From NCBI RefSeq assembly GCF_021646545.1, contig NZ_JAKIRP010000019.1, positions 1 through 64,000 of the forward strand: a DNA stretch of 64,000 nucleotides. The letters run 5' to 3'. The first letter of the stretch is position 1. Each line of letters begins with the position of its first letter. The notes beneath the pieces are model-generated. The model saw nothing but the letters and a program-made list of their open reading frames with translations. It was not told the DNA's origin and did no database searches. This DNA is from Chitinophaga filiformis. GTDB lineage: Bacteria; Bacteroidota; Bacteroidia; Chitinophagales; Chitinophagaceae. A program made the position numbers and the translations under genes. Of this stretch, positions 7,916-18,200 are shown in pieces.

Positions 7916-9439
7916 ATGCTCAACCCAATAAGAAGACACCTTTTTCACCTTACCCTTGCCATCGCCGTCCTTTCCTGCGGCCAGCCCAAAAAACAGCAGG
8001 AGAACGCATTTAGCTCAGCAGCGTTTACTGCCCTTCCTAAATATCCGATCAATGGGCTTTTAAGCGATTTCGACCTGCTCGTCAGCAGTCTGAAAGAGGC
8101 ACATACCGGCATATACTGGTATTCCTCCGTTCAATCATTCGACAGCCTGGTAAGCATCCAGCGTGCAATGATAAAAGACAGTATGAACGGGTTTCAGTTC
8201 TACAACATCGTTGCCCCGATCGTGGCTTTCACCAAAGAAGATCATTGTGATATCAGTCTCTCAGAAGAACTGAAAGCCTTTCAACGGCAACAAGGAAAGT
8301 TCCTGCCGTTGTCAGTACTCAATTCCGGTGATGATGCCTTTATTTTAAATGATAGTGTTTCCGGGCGGTCTTTCAAAGGAGCGCATGTCGTTGAAATCAA
8401 TGGCTTGCCTATTAAAACGATCAAAGAAAAGATCTACCGGACTTTTGGATCAGACGGCGACATCATGAGCTCCAGGATTGCATTCCTGGATGGGATCCGC
8501 TTCGCCGTTGAATATGCTAAGGTAATTGGTCAGCCGGAAAGCTTTGAGATGACACTAATGTCTCCTTCAAATGAACGGAAGGAAACAGTGTCAGTCAAGC
8601 CGGTAGCATTTACAACGCTTAAAAACATAGAAACAATAGTAAACAGTACCTATCAGACGAATACCAGTAAACTACCTGCCTCATTCAGATATCTCGATGG
8701 AAATACCGTACTGCTTACCTTTAATACCTTCAGCAATAGCAGCTTTCGTAAGCATAATATGAATTTCCGGCGGTTTACAGATTCCTGTTTTAATATCCTG
8801 TTAAAAGCGCAGGCTGGGACGCTGATTATTGATATGCGTGAAAATGGCGGCGGTTCTGAGGGAAATGAAGATTATCTCTTTTCCTGGCTTACAGACAAAC
8901 CATACATCAAGTATGACAGTGTGGAGTTATCCCGATTTGAATTCAGCTTCATCGATCATACAGACTATGCCGTGGACAGTGAGAAAATAGCGCTATATAA
9001 GGAGCTCCGTGATGAAAACGAATTGACGGCCAGTGGAAGAATATTGCGCAAGAAAGGGATCTATACCCCGACACCTCCCAGGGTCCATCCTTTCAAAGGT
9101 CGCCTGTATATTCTTACGAGTGGCTGGACATATTCCGGAGGGGCAGAATTCTGCAGTCTGGTAAGGGAGCATACGAACGCCGTATTTATCGGACAGGAAA
9201 CCGGTGGCGGGTACTATGGCAATACCAGCGGAACTTTACTGGAGCTTACGCTGCCCGTAACAAAGCTTAGCATCTCCATTCCCATACTCAGATTTAATCT
9301 GGCAGTACATAAGGGTATTCCTGGCCGTGGCGTGATCCCAGACTTTGAAGTCAGCCCTTCATTCGAGGCTTTTAGTAAAGGAATTGATCAGGAATTAAAT
9401 AAGGCGCTTTCACTCACACCGGCTACCGGGGCAAAATGA
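7916..9439 (+). CDS. S41-family peptidase, lipoprotein
   Basis: 507 residues. An N-terminal lipoprotein signal ends in VLSC (Cys21). The C-terminal half carries features of the S41 (tail-specific protease/CtpA/tricorn core) family: DMRENGGGSEGNED, LTSGWTYSGGAEF with the likely nucleophile Ser407, and GQETGGGYYGNTSG. The central part contains a PDZ-like stretch (GAHVVEINGLPI). Predicted to be a periplasm-facing, membrane-anchored serine protease. Many Bacteroidota encode several such S41 lipoproteins of unknown substrate. It stands alone, convergent with the following gene. Confidence 0.8.
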   Translation: MLNPIRRHLFHLTLAIAVLSCGQPKKQQENAFSSAAFTALPKYPINGLLSDFDLLVSSLKEAHTGIYWYSSVQSFDSLVSIQRAMIKDSMNGFQFYNIVAPIVAFTKEDHCDISLSEELKAFQRQQGKFLPLSVLNSGDDAFILNDSVSGRSFKGAHVVEINGLPIKTIKEKIYRTFGSDGDIMSSRIAFLDGIRFAVEYAKVIGQPESFEMTLMSPSNERKETVSVKPVAFTTLKNIETIVNSTYQTNTSKLPASFRYLDGNTVLLTFNTFSNSSFRKHNMNFRRFTDSCFNILLKAQAGTLIIDMRENGGGSEGNEDYLFSWLTDKPYIKYDSVELSRFEFSFIDHTDYAVDSEKIALYKELRDENELTASGRILRKKGIYTPTPPRVHPFKGRLYILTSGWTYSGGAEFCSLVREHTNAVFIGQETGGGYYGNTSGTLLELTLPVTKLSISIPILRFNLAVHKGIPGRGVIPDFEVSPSFEAFSKGIDQELNKALSLTPATGAK

Positions 9440-9453
9440 TGTTGCACCAATCT

Positions 9454-9559
9454 GCTATTGTAGCGGGTCAGCAATATTTCCTTTATTCCACCCCCTGGCA
9501 GGTTGGTACAAGATTCCTTGCTATTCCGCTATTGTAGCGGGTTGGTACAAAATTTCCTT
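9454..9559. repeat. Short duplications of the 3' end of the next gene
   Basis: GCTATTGTAGCGGGT occurs at 9454-9468 and again at 9528-9542, inside the last codons of the minus-strand gene ending at 9521. GGTTGGTACAAGATTCCTT at 9501-9519 is a near copy of 9540-9559. The stretch downstream of that gene therefore consists of degenerate partial copies of its own end. Confidence 0.6.
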
Positions 9560-10282
9560 TTCTCCTTTATAAATACGCAGCTCTGCGGGAGGTTCGTTCC
9601 CTACTCCCAGTACGGTAAAAGAGCAGTTATACACGTAGCCGTTATTTTTGAACTCATATCTGTGGTTACCGCCGGTACCTTCGGGTATAAATTCTCCATT
9701 TTCTATGATGAGGTCAGGTTTATCGCTCTGTTTATTTTTTAAAGACCAGGAAGCATAACGGTAAGTTCCGTCGCTCATCTCATCTATCCTGACCCTGAAC
9801 TTTCCTGTTTCCACGAGGCATACCGGCCGCTTAAAGTCCTTTAGAGATGAGTAAACCAGTTTTCTGTCTTTATCTACCAGAAGGGCCCTCTTTTTGCCTT
9901 CAGCAGCTGACTGATAATTCACTGCGATCAGCTTACCATCTTCATTCAGCCATAGCTGTCCGTTACGCAGCATCAATCCGCGCCATCCCATTTTTTGCCA
10001 GTCCTTCCCGGGAGCCGAAGTAACTATCGACTTAACCAGCGAATCATCAAACACTTCATTGTATCTGCTTAAAAACTCCTGTTTGTTTTTTATCGGTGGG
10101 AGCGGGTATTCTCTTTTTAACGGGAAAACAATCTTCCTGGATAAAGCCTCTTTATCCTGACGTTTTACATCGGCGATAAATTTGGAAATAAGCGCCTGAT
10201 ATTCAGCAGTGATTGTCTGGCTGAAGGCAGCGGGAAGGAAATACAGCGTTAACAGTAATGTGATGATGAATGGCTTTTTCAT
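9521..10282 (-). CDS. Secreted protein of unknown function
   Basis: About 253 residues from the ATG at 10282 (an in-frame ATG five codons earlier, at 10297, is also possible). The MKK-PF start precedes a classical signal peptide ending AAFSQ. The mature part is mixed alpha/beta: a helical N-terminal segment (EYQALISKFIADVKRQDKEAL), then beta-rich sequence with several Trp residues. No catalytic motif or family is recognised. It is convergent with the S41 protease gene and not obviously in an operon. Confidence 0.65.
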   Translation of the reverse strand: MKKPFIITLLLTLYFLPAAFSQTITAEYQALISKFIADVKRQDKEALSRKIVFPLKREYPLPPIKNKQEFLSRYNEVFDDSLVKSIVTSAPGKDWQKMGWRGLMLRNGQLWLNEDGKLIAVNYQSAAEGKKRALLVDKDRKLVYSSLKDFKRPVCLVETGKFRVRIDEMSDGTYRYASWSLKNKQSDKPDLIIENGEFIPEGTGGNHRYEFKNNGYVYNCSFTVLGVGNEPPAELRIYKGEKEILYQPATIAE

Positions 10283-10751
10283 TTTGATAAAAATCATTTA
10301 GCAGCAAAGATACCAAAACGTGAATGTCTTTACATTGCGCGTATTTTTTTCTATTTTGTGGCTGCAGATCCCGATCCATGCGGGCTATTTCTTTAAAGCA
10401 TATCGGGAGCACCTCTGCCTGGCAGATCCAAACAATTAGTGGCTTTAAATGTAGGTTTCCCTCACCGACAGCTATCTTACCTCTCAAACGCCCAACGAAA
10501 ACCATTTTCCGTCCATTTTCTCTGATCAAGTCCAACCCATGTCCTACTCATGTTCGGTTCAACTTCTATTCTTCCAGTTCACTATAGGCTGATTATAAGC
10601 TCACTATAATAGCATTATAGAGATATGGAAAAGCACCTTTAGTTCCCTTATAATGCCGGTAAAGAACAAGGACATAAGCGAACAAAGAAGCTATCTATCA
10701 GCTTGTTAATGCCGATTTCTTCGTAAATTGCACAATAATCTATTGCATGTT
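10283..10751. other. Intergenic region, about 470 bp
   Basis: No supported gene. It contains the AT-rich palindrome CTATAAT-AGC-ATTATAG at 10604-10620, about 130 bases before the next start. Frames at 10203-10535 (minus) and 10324-10587 (plus) have no recognisable features. Confidence 0.5.
10604..10620. repeat. AT-rich palindrome upstream of the 10752 gene
   Basis: Two perfect 7-base arms (CTATAAT and ATTATAG) separated by AGC. This could be a regulator site; there is no independent support. Confidence 0.3.
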
Positions 10752-11714
10752 ATGGCCCAAAACTTCAACATTATTACCCAGGGTCTTTCTGGCCATGTCG
10801 GAGACCTTATCTTTTACGAACGGAACGGCAAACCATTCTGCCGTAGAATGCCCCAGTATGGCCCGGACAGCATGTCTGCCGCCAGCAAACAAAGCAGCCG
10901 TGAATTCGCCAAGGCCAGTAAGGCCGCAAAATCGATCCGTTCTGCCCTGAACGGTATATGGACTCCCGCGCGGGACGAAACGACCGTATTCAGGCTAAAT
11001 AAAGCCGTTTATGCGGCGCTGAGAGAGGACACCCTGCATCCGAGAGGCAAACGTGTATTCAATGCCGCAGCCCTGCATCAACACCTCGAAGGTTTCCGGT
11101 ATAACAAGAAGGCCGTCATGACCATCGGCGGGATAGACACCATCCGACAGGACAATGGCGCGGTGGTGGTGAAGCTGCCCACTAACTGGCAAAACTGGCT
11201 GAAACCGCCGAAAGATGCCCGTTATATACAGCTCCAGGCCGTGGCATTGGACATGGACCTCGAGCAGCAGACCTGTCTTGGGACCACAACGGCCGCCATT
11301 TGCGTTCGGCTGGGGGAAAAACAACACTCCCTGCTGTTGCCGGTTGCACCGGCGAGGGCCACTGCTACGATCGTTCTTTTGCAGATCCGTTTTCTGCATA
11401 CTAATACAGGGATCCATACCTCCCATAAAGCCAGCAGCGAGCAGGCATTTGTGACAGCTGTGCTGGAACCGGTATTACCATTGGAAGAAAAAGCAAAGCA
11501 TCCGCAGCAACCAGCCAAAACATCCCGGATTGCAAAGAAAAGCCGCTCCGCAGCGGATATGCTGAGAGCTACCGCCGGGCAAGACCAGGTCACTAGGCCC
11601 CTTCACAGGGAAAGCAGGGAACAGATCATTCAAAGGGAATGGGTAGCTATACCAGAAGAAGGTCCACCACTAACAGTCTTTCATCAATACGACTGTGACC
11701 AGTTTCTAGTCTGA
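10752..11714 (+). CDS. Conserved-looking protein of unknown function
   Basis: 320 residues from the ATG at 10752, chosen because MAQNFNIITQGLSGHVGD looks like a genuine N-terminus; a start at 10728 would add eight residues. There is no signal peptide or membrane segment. The N-terminal block (GLSGHVGDLIFYERNG, CRRMP) resembles the short G-x-x-G-x-V-G openings of some Bacteroidota proteins of unknown function. The middle is beta-rich. The C-terminus is basic and low in structure (KTSRIAKKSRSA). Function is not recognised. A clear terminator follows. Confidence 0.65.
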   Translation: MAQNFNIITQGLSGHVGDLIFYERNGKPFCRRMPQYGPDSMSAASKQSSREFAKASKAAKSIRSALNGIWTPARDETTVFRLNKAVYAALREDTLHPRGKRVFNAAALHQHLEGFRYNKKAVMTIGGIDTIRQDNGAVVVKLPTNWQNWLKPPKDARYIQLQAVALDMDLEQQTCLGTTTAAICVRLGEKQHSLLLPVAPARATATIVLLQIRFLHTNTGIHTSHKASSEQAFVTAVLEPVLPLEEKAKHPQQPAKTSRIAKKSRSAADMLRATAGQDQVTRPLHRESREQIIQREWVAIPEEGPPLTVFHQYDCDQFLV

Positions 11715-11793
11715 TCAACTTATTGCTGTTTTGACGGTATCTGTCGATTGTTACTCACTGTGACAATCAGGTAATTTTACGCCCATATAATAA

Positions 11794-11830
11794 GTAAAGC
11801 CGCTCTGTGAGCGGCCTTACAATTCTTTTA
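11794..11830 (+). terminator. Rho-independent terminator
   Basis: GTAAAGCCGCT at 11794 onward pairs with AGCGGCCTTAC ending at 11820 around a short loop (CTGTG), followed by AATTCTTTT. It lies 80 bases past the stop at 11714. Confidence 0.65.
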
Positions 11831-11940
11831 TGCCCCCACCGGAAGCTATATTCCGCCGGCGTCCGATTCAATAACGGTTTAATATTTCCCAAAACATGGT
11901 TTCCCATATGCAATAACATCGCACACACGTAATATACCGG

Positions 11941-12834
11941 CTACTTCTTTTGCAGCTCGTTCTTTACGGTCCTCACTACTAATCGCGTGATATTACCAGC
12001 CCTCGGCTTCATATCATCCTTCACGGAAGATCTCAGCAGCAGTCCTGTTTTAATATCCACATGGATCGTTCCCTTCCTGGAATAAGAGGCCTGAATATCG
12101 TTATTAACAGCCGTAGCTGAGGATACAGCTATCTCCATCTCATTTCCCTCCTCTGCCTTCACGGTATATTCTGCCCTCAATGGACCTACATGGTGATTAT
12201 CATCTTTATACCATTTATCTCCCACGCCAACTTCTTCTTCAGGGATATAAGAAAACGCTGCATCAAAGATCTTCCGGATCTCTTCATTGTTAACGGTAAC
12301 ACGGGTTGTTTTACCAAAGGCCTTAACAGCAGGGTCATCCTCTCCCATGCTTTCAAGCGCAACGTTAACAAGTGTATCTACTCCCGTTACATTTTCTACA
12401 CGCCAGTCAGGGTTTATGTAAACAGTAAATGATTTTCCCAGCATCCCCTCTCCCAGTTTACGCAGGTGGTCATTCTGTGTGTGCAGTTCATCGCCGATGC
12501 TCTTTACTACAAACTCATTAAAGTCGTCCGAGTTAAACCCTGTAAGGTCATGTGTAAACAGGTGTTCTGTACGCTGGTTAATTTTCAGGTAAGTTGCCCT
12601 GATCATCAACTTGCCTTCGGACGTCTTTCCTATTACACGCAGGAACCAGCTGGTTGAAAAGTTCTGATTGATAGTACGTACCCCCTCGTCGTGAATGTCG
12701 GAAATGGCTGTGTTTCTGAAAACGTATTGCTCCCCCGGAGCTAATACCGGCATGATTGTCCTCTTTACCTGTGCGGATAAGATTGTTGAAAAGAAGATAA
12801 GGCCCGTCAACAGGACAGTACTCTTATTGGTCAT
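11941..12834 (-). CDS. DUF6263-like secreted protein
   Basis: 297 residues with a signal peptide (LLTGLIFFSTILSAQ). The mature sequence has the pattern of the Bacteroidota DUF6263 family: an early APGEQYVFRN strand, a central FTVYINPDWRVENVTGVDTL-type stretch, EEEVGVGDKW and a C-terminal SYSRKGTIHVDIKTGLLL. All look like beta-rich lipid- or ligand-carrier-type sequence, but function is unknown. Periplasmic or outer-membrane-associated location is inferred from the signal. The family assignment is from memory of the pattern, not a search. Confidence 0.65.
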   Translation of the reverse strand: MTNKSTVLLTGLIFFSTILSAQVKRTIMPVLAPGEQYVFRNTAISDIHDEGVRTINQNFSTSWFLRVIGKTSEGKLMIRATYLKINQRTEHLFTHDLTGFNSDDFNEFVVKSIGDELHTQNDHLRKLGEGMLGKSFTVYINPDWRVENVTGVDTLVNVALESMGEDDPAVKAFGKTTRVTVNNEEIRKIFDAAFSYIPEEEVGVGDKWYKDDNHHVGPLRAEYTVKAEEGNEMEIAVSSATAVNNDIQASYSRKGTIHVDIKTGLLLRSSVKDDMKPRAGNITRLVVRTVKNELQKK

Positions 12835-12921
12835 AGGTATATGCGATTAGTTTAAGGAAACAAATATATTAAAATGATTATATAAAGTAAAGGAACATGT
12901 GACCACCGGTAGTTCCGGATG

Positions 12922-13224
12922 TTATGAGATGAGGTTAAAAGATACGAGCACAATGGTGACACTCACACAGATCAGCGCCACCAGGAAGACATAATCAGCC
13001 ACCTTTTCCAGGCGCTCACTTCTCCGCTCATCTTCCGCCCGCATGGACAGGAAGGAAAGAAAACAGCTGGCCATTAAGAGTAATGAGGCTATGCCGGTAC
13101 TATCATCAATCAGCGTTCCATGGTTGAAATGCATGACTTTGATTGAGGTCAGCACGATCAGGCAAAAACCAAGCAGATTGGTAGATGTATTGAGGATATG
13201 TGGCGATTTGCTTCCGTTAGCCAT
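12922..13224 (-). CDS. Small membrane protein of unknown function
   Basis: 100 residues with three hydrophobic segments (about 14-32, 44-60, 76-97) and a charged loop between the second and third (RAEDERRSERLEK). No family is recognised. It is about 90 bases upstream of the DUF6263-like gene on the same strand, so they may be co-transcribed. Confidence 0.6.
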   Translation of the reverse strand: MANGSKSPHILNTSTNLLGFCLIVLTSIKVMHFNHGTLIDDSTGIASLLLMASCFLSFLSMRAEDERRSERLEKVADYVFLVALICVSVTIVLVSFNLIS

Positions 13225-13527
13225 ATAATGTGCTGAATTAAGCCCAAAAGTTAAGTAAAAGGTTGTTTTTAATGGGTTTATCGGGAAATTTATAAGGGAA
13301 ATTTAACAAAGTGAGTGAGTGTTAGTACTTTCCTGGTCGACGATTGTTCAGTAACAGGCGTGACGAGCGAGCGAATCGTACGACAAAAATAAGCCACGTT
13401 GCTCGCGCTCCAAAGCAGTCGTTTCACAGACAAGAGACCAAACCTACCTGAATGGCGCACTTATTGTGCTTCCATAACTTTCATAGGTAACTATTGGAAT
13501 TCATTTCCGAACAACATAAAACCAGTT
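13225..13527. other. Intergenic region, 303 bp
   Basis: Divergent region between the small membrane protein and the DUF488 gene. Only a weak interrupted inverted repeat (CGACGATT ... AATCGTACG) was seen. No gene. Confidence 0.45.
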
Positions 13528-13881
13528 ATGCAAGTTGCGATTAAAAGAGCTTATGATCCTGCCGATCCAAAGGACGGCTACCGCGTCCTCGTTGATCGGA
13601 TATGGCCGAGGGGCATCAAAAAAGACGATGCAGCGATTGATCAATGGCTGAAGGAAGTGGCTCCATCTACAAAGCTAAGAACATGGTTTGGGCACGATCC
13701 GGCCAAGTGGAAGGAGTTCAAAAAGAGATACAAGGATGAGTTAAAGGATAATGAAGCATGGGAGGAGCTGCAGGCTTTGGCGAAGGAAAAGAAGAAGGTT
13801 ACGCTGGTGTATGGGGCGAAGGATGAGGAGCATAACCAGGCGGCAGTGTTGGAGGAGTTGTTGGTCGGAGACGTCCGATAG
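13528..13881 (+). CDS. DUF488 family protein
   Basis: 117 residues from the ATG at 13528. The open frame extends upstream to 13399, but the family begins at the MQVAIKRAYDP segment. Hallmarks of DUF488 proteins are present: RVLVDRIWPRGI near the N-terminus, LKEVAPSTKLRTWFGHDP in the middle, and VTLVYGAKDEEHNQAAVL near the end. These are small cytosolic proteins of unknown biochemical role that occur widely in bacteria. Full length for the family. Confidence 0.85.
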   Translation: MQVAIKRAYDPADPKDGYRVLVDRIWPRGIKKDDAAIDQWLKEVAPSTKLRTWFGHDPAKWKEFKKRYKDELKDNEAWEELQALAKEKKKVTLVYGAKDEEHNQAAVLEELLVGDVR

Positions 13882-13891
13882 CGGCAAAAAA

Positions 13892-14407
13892 TTATTCTTC
13901 AAAATAATTCATAAATGACATCAGACATTCAGAGAAAGGCCGCTGCCTGTTGCTCAAGATCTCCGAGCGACATATCTCCTTTAAGGGCACCACAGGATAC
14001 CGGAGCGAAACAAAATAAGCCCAATCATGGCTTGGTTTCATAAAAGGATCTGTATTAATCACGCGCCTGAAAGCACTATCCCGGGTCATACATTGCACCC
14101 ACATATTGATGCATTCTCCCGTCACAACCCTTAATTTTTTTGTTCTAAGACTATAACTGAATGCTTTTGTTACATTATCTCTATTAACGACGACCACAAC
14201 TGCCGCTGTCGCAAAGGCGCGATTGCCAATTACCTGGACGACTTCATTCTTGTCGAGTCTTACTTTATTGACAAAACTATCTACAGTTGACAGGTACGAT
14301 TTAAGATCGAATGAAGAATAATAGTTGCATTCGCATTCGAATTTAAATTGAGCGCAGACGTTGTTGCCGAAAAAGAATAGTAATAGTAAAACACTCAAAT
14401 GACGCAT
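13892..14407 (-). CDS. Small secreted protein of unknown function
   Basis: 171 residues with a signal peptide (HLSVLLLLFFFGNNVCAQ). The mature part begins with a short Cys pair (CEC) and has two more cysteines near GECINMWVQC. No family is recognised. It is convergent with the DUF488 gene, 10 bases apart, and downstream of the RHS-linked membrane gene on the same strand. Confidence 0.6.
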   Translation of the reverse strand: MRHLSVLLLLFFFGNNVCAQFKFECECNYYSSFDLKSYLSTVDSFVNKVRLDKNEVVQVIGNRAFATAAVVVVVNRDNVTKAFSYSLRTKKLRVVTGECINMWVQCMTRDSAFRRVINTDPFMKPSHDWAYFVSLRYPVVPLKEICRSEILSNRQRPFSECLMSFMNYFEE

Positions 14408-14789
14408 AGCAGATATCTAAACTTTTTTTTATAACGGTATTATTTGGAACTCATACTCTCATCATTTCTACTCCCTCCGCCTTTCAGGCAACAATGTGAA
14501 ACGTGCTTACCTCCTGGAATAAAAGTCGCGGACGAAATCCTAGAAGATGAGTGCTATGCTCTTAACAACATTCCTTGGAAAAACACTGACAAGTGTTGCC
14601 ACTCGCCACCCAGAAATAGCATTCAGAACCCCGCCCGGACAGCAAATAATTCTCTGACAGTGTTAAAAATTCAACAATCACATAGTCATCGTTCTCTGTG
14701 AATGGCTGCACTTGGCGCAATGATAGGTAGACGTCGCAAATAAGCGTTACTGCTCGAGATATATTCTGTAGATCTACTCATGACAGTAT
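14408..14789. other. Intergenic region, 382 bp
   Basis: Lies between the secreted protein and the RHS-linked membrane gene. Nothing recognisable is present. An 85-codon plus-strand frame (14444-14701) shows no signal, domain or sensible composition. Confidence 0.5.
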
Positions 14790-15248
14790 TCAAAGACCTT
14801 CAGATGATAAAAATGTATTTTTATAATACAATCTTAAAATCACTCGCTTAGCTATTTGAAATAACGCAAGCACAAATACACTATCCGTTGAAGTGATAGG
14901 GACAACAGTATCTGGTTCAAATCTAATGTTGTTATAAATCACCATTAAAAAGATACTACCAAAATATACTGCGATGTCATAAACACTACAGATGAATAGT
15001 GGGAACCATTTAATTTTATCGGTTTTACCAAGTATGGAGTTGGTAACAAAAAAAGCAACAATGCCATAAATCAGCACCCAGCTTTTGACTGCAAACCAAT
15101 TCACATTACTTAAATTATCCTGATACGAAATTGTAGAAAAATTTTGGGTAATGTAAAATATACTCTTACCCTGGTACAATGCAACGATAACGCCAACAAA
15201 TAAAATATACAATGCCGCAATCCAAAGAACTTTGACCCTTATTTTCAT
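14790..15248 (-). CDS. Four-helix membrane protein, candidate RHS immunity protein
   Basis: 152 residues from the ATG at 15248, one base after the TAA of the RHS gene (15250-15252). An upstream TTG start at 15266 would overlap the RHS gene and is less likely. Four hydrophobic segments (about 7-25, 55-73, 82-103, 118-138) indicate an inner-membrane protein. There is no recognised family. Position and near-zero spacing directly after an RHS protein's variable C-terminus is the standard place for an immunity gene in polymorphic toxin loci; that role is an inference. If right, the toxin probably acts at or near the membrane. Confidence 0.7.
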   Translation of the reverse strand: MKIRVKVLWIAALYILFVGVIVALYQGKSIFYITQNFSTISYQDNLSNVNWFAVKSWVLIYGIVAFFVTNSILGKTDKIKWFPLFICSVYDIAVYFGSIFLMVIYNNIRFEPDTVVPITSTDSVFVLALFQIAKRVILRLYYKNTFLSSEGL

Positions 15249-15249
15249 A

Positions 15250-18200
15250 TTAATATAATTTTCCAACGTCTTGTTTAGGTAGAGCAGGTTGAGATGAATT
15301 TATCAGTCCTGGGGACATTGAATAATGTGTAGTATGGGTATACACCACCCTATTGGTCACTGTATTTACAATTCGCTCGATCCGCTTATATCCAACTTGT
15401 ATTCTAACTGTTTCTGAACCATAATAATCAACTGCGTCAACCTTCCCGGTTCGGCCATTAATCTGAGCTACTCCGTACCAAGCTTCAGCCTCAACATATT
15501 CACCAACTTCCTCAACTGTAATGCCCCAATCCGTGAGCGCCGTTGTTCCAAACGCAACTCCCAGTGCAGCAGTTAAATCTCCAGCATTACTACCCTCTGA
15601 CGAAATAAGACCTGCGCCCTGCAATAAGTTTACCAAATACTCTGCACCTCGTCCGGCGGCAACTCCTAATGTCACTTGAAGAAGTTTTGATCTCCAGTAA
15701 TCCGTTCCTGTTGGCTTTCTGCTATATGTTTTAATGTTCTTTGCATCAAACGTTAAATACTTAGACTTCGACCGTTTCGTATACTCGACTTGCTGTATCC
15801 ATGGTTTATACCAGAGTGGATTTTTAAACTGGAACCCCTCATTATTTGCCGCTTTATTAGGATCTTCATCACCATCTTCACTGGATCGATAGATTGTTGT
15901 ACCTTTTGACTGAATTTCTGCTATTGCATCTGCCATTGGCACTTCTTCCCCTGCATCATTCACATATCTTTTATTTTTTGGGTCATAAGTCAACCTACCA
16001 TCCGGATCAATAAATCTTACTGGATTATTGTACGCGAAGTTGTATGGCGTCCACCGTCTTGACACTTCCAATAGTGGATCTATTGCAGCCCATCTGCCGA
16101 CCTGTACATCGTATATCCTCGCTCCATAGTCATACATTTCGAACCCGCTTCCATCTCCGAACTCCTTACTCTGCAACTCCTTCCCATTATACCTCATCCT
16201 GTTCTCCGCATAATTCGGTCCTTTGAGCGCATTAGAACTAATTCCCGCCATCGTCAACCCATACGGATAATAATGCGTCTCCTCCAGCAACGGCCCACTA
16301 TTCACTCCCAACACGACATTATCAAAGAACACATCCTGCTGACTCTCATTACTGGTATAAACATACAAAAATCCACTTTCTTCCACCGCCATTTTCTCAA
16401 CTTCTAATTCCTGCAACTCATCCGGACTCTCCTTCACCTGCCGTACCCCACTATTACCCTCCACTAATTTAAAATCATCATCGAATAAAACAAAGTTCAA
16501 ATAGGCTTTTGGTCGGTTTGACTGCCCATTATCATTGTTCTTCTCCTTTAAACGTTGATAATTAATATTATAGAACTCGGCATTAAAAGGCGTATTGTTA
16601 GCAATTGCCTCAGATGCATGCGATCCATTACCAGTTGCCGTACCTCCAAATGCCTGCACCAGACCCGCTACCATATCTTCTACAGGAGCCTTACTATTAT
16701 TATCTGTTGGTCCCTGAGACTTATAGAACGCTCGTGCACTGATTTGAACCGTATCGCCGGCCATTACTCTCAACACCAATGAAGGACCAATCTTCTTTCC
16801 TCCTGTCTTCGCATTTAACTTCGCTACAAACTTGTTCTCTTCTGTAGTTTGATCTTCAGGATAGCCAGATGGTTTCTCAGTTCGTGTCTCCTCCACATTA
16901 CTAAATAACGCCACTTCCTGGGCGGCCACTTCCGTTTCCATAGTCGCCGCATACATGGTCAAATCAGTCTGATCTGTCAACACCGTTCTTACGTTCCCGA
17001 GATGATCCTTCTCGAAATAATCGTAAGCATATTGCACCGGCTGCCCACTTTTATAAATAGGACGGATCCGACCTTCTTCATGACTGATCAATTCAAGGCT
17101 GTCTTGTTTATATACAAATGCTCCTGCATAGTCGGTCACAGTTGTCCTGGAAGAACTACCCGTGTTATCAAGTACAGTCTTGCTTAGCTTATTCCCGGTA
17201 GCATCATACTGATAAGTAATGGTACCCTTACCAGTAATAATTATTGTCGAAGGAAGATTCAGGTGATTATACGTGATTGACGCAATTCTTTTATTCAGGT
17301 CCACGGTCATATTACCATTTCCGTCATAGGCATAATCATCTGTTGATGTATTACCGTCAATGAAATCGCCCAACATCGCCGATCTGGTAATTGACGAATC
17401 TATATCACGTACCCCTCTTAATCTATTGCTAATATTATTTGAACTATAAGTGTACACAAGGCTGTCGATCGTCTTGCTTGTCGTACCGATCATGCCCTTT
17501 TGTAACATGGTTCTGATGTTTCCATTTGCATCGTAACTCAGATTGCTGACGGAAAAATCTTTTTTGTCCTGTGCCCAGCTACCTCCATTTTTCTGTGTAA
17601 AGTAAGCCCCTGTCAAGCGGTTAGCCTTATCATAACTATACCCGTAAGCCCAGGCGCTATCTGCGCGGGTTTTCCATTTAACACCCGATATATTACCATT
17701 ATATTGACTGGAATCAAATCCATAATCATAGCTCAATTCCTGACCAAACCAATTCGAAGTACTACTACCGCTGTTCACAAAGTTCTTATTGATACCCTGT
17801 AACCAGCCACGGATGTTATAAGTATAATTTAAACTGTCGATCACACTGCCAGAAGATGCTACACCCAGACGCTTCAATTTCAATTGCCCTAATTCGTCAT
17901 AACTGCTTGCCGCTACCAATCTTTCCTGACTAACATCATCATTTAATCGCTTTCTGACTGTAAGTAAGCGGCCACCGTGATCGTAGGTCATACTTGTCAG
18001 CAAGGTGCTTTGTAACGTAACGCTTTTCGGATTCTGATGACGGAGATAAGTCGCCAGTATGGCTCCTTTGAAATTATACAGCGTTGTCAACACATCCTTT
18101 CCTCCCAGATTGTTTTCACTTATTACCTGAATGGCTCGGCCCTTGTCATTGTAGTAAGTAGTTGTTGTCAACCACTTATTGGTTCCTAATACCCTTACTT

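Noticed and set aside
14444-14701. 85-codon plus-strand frame downstream of the RHS locus
   Set aside because: No recognisable features and an atypical composition.
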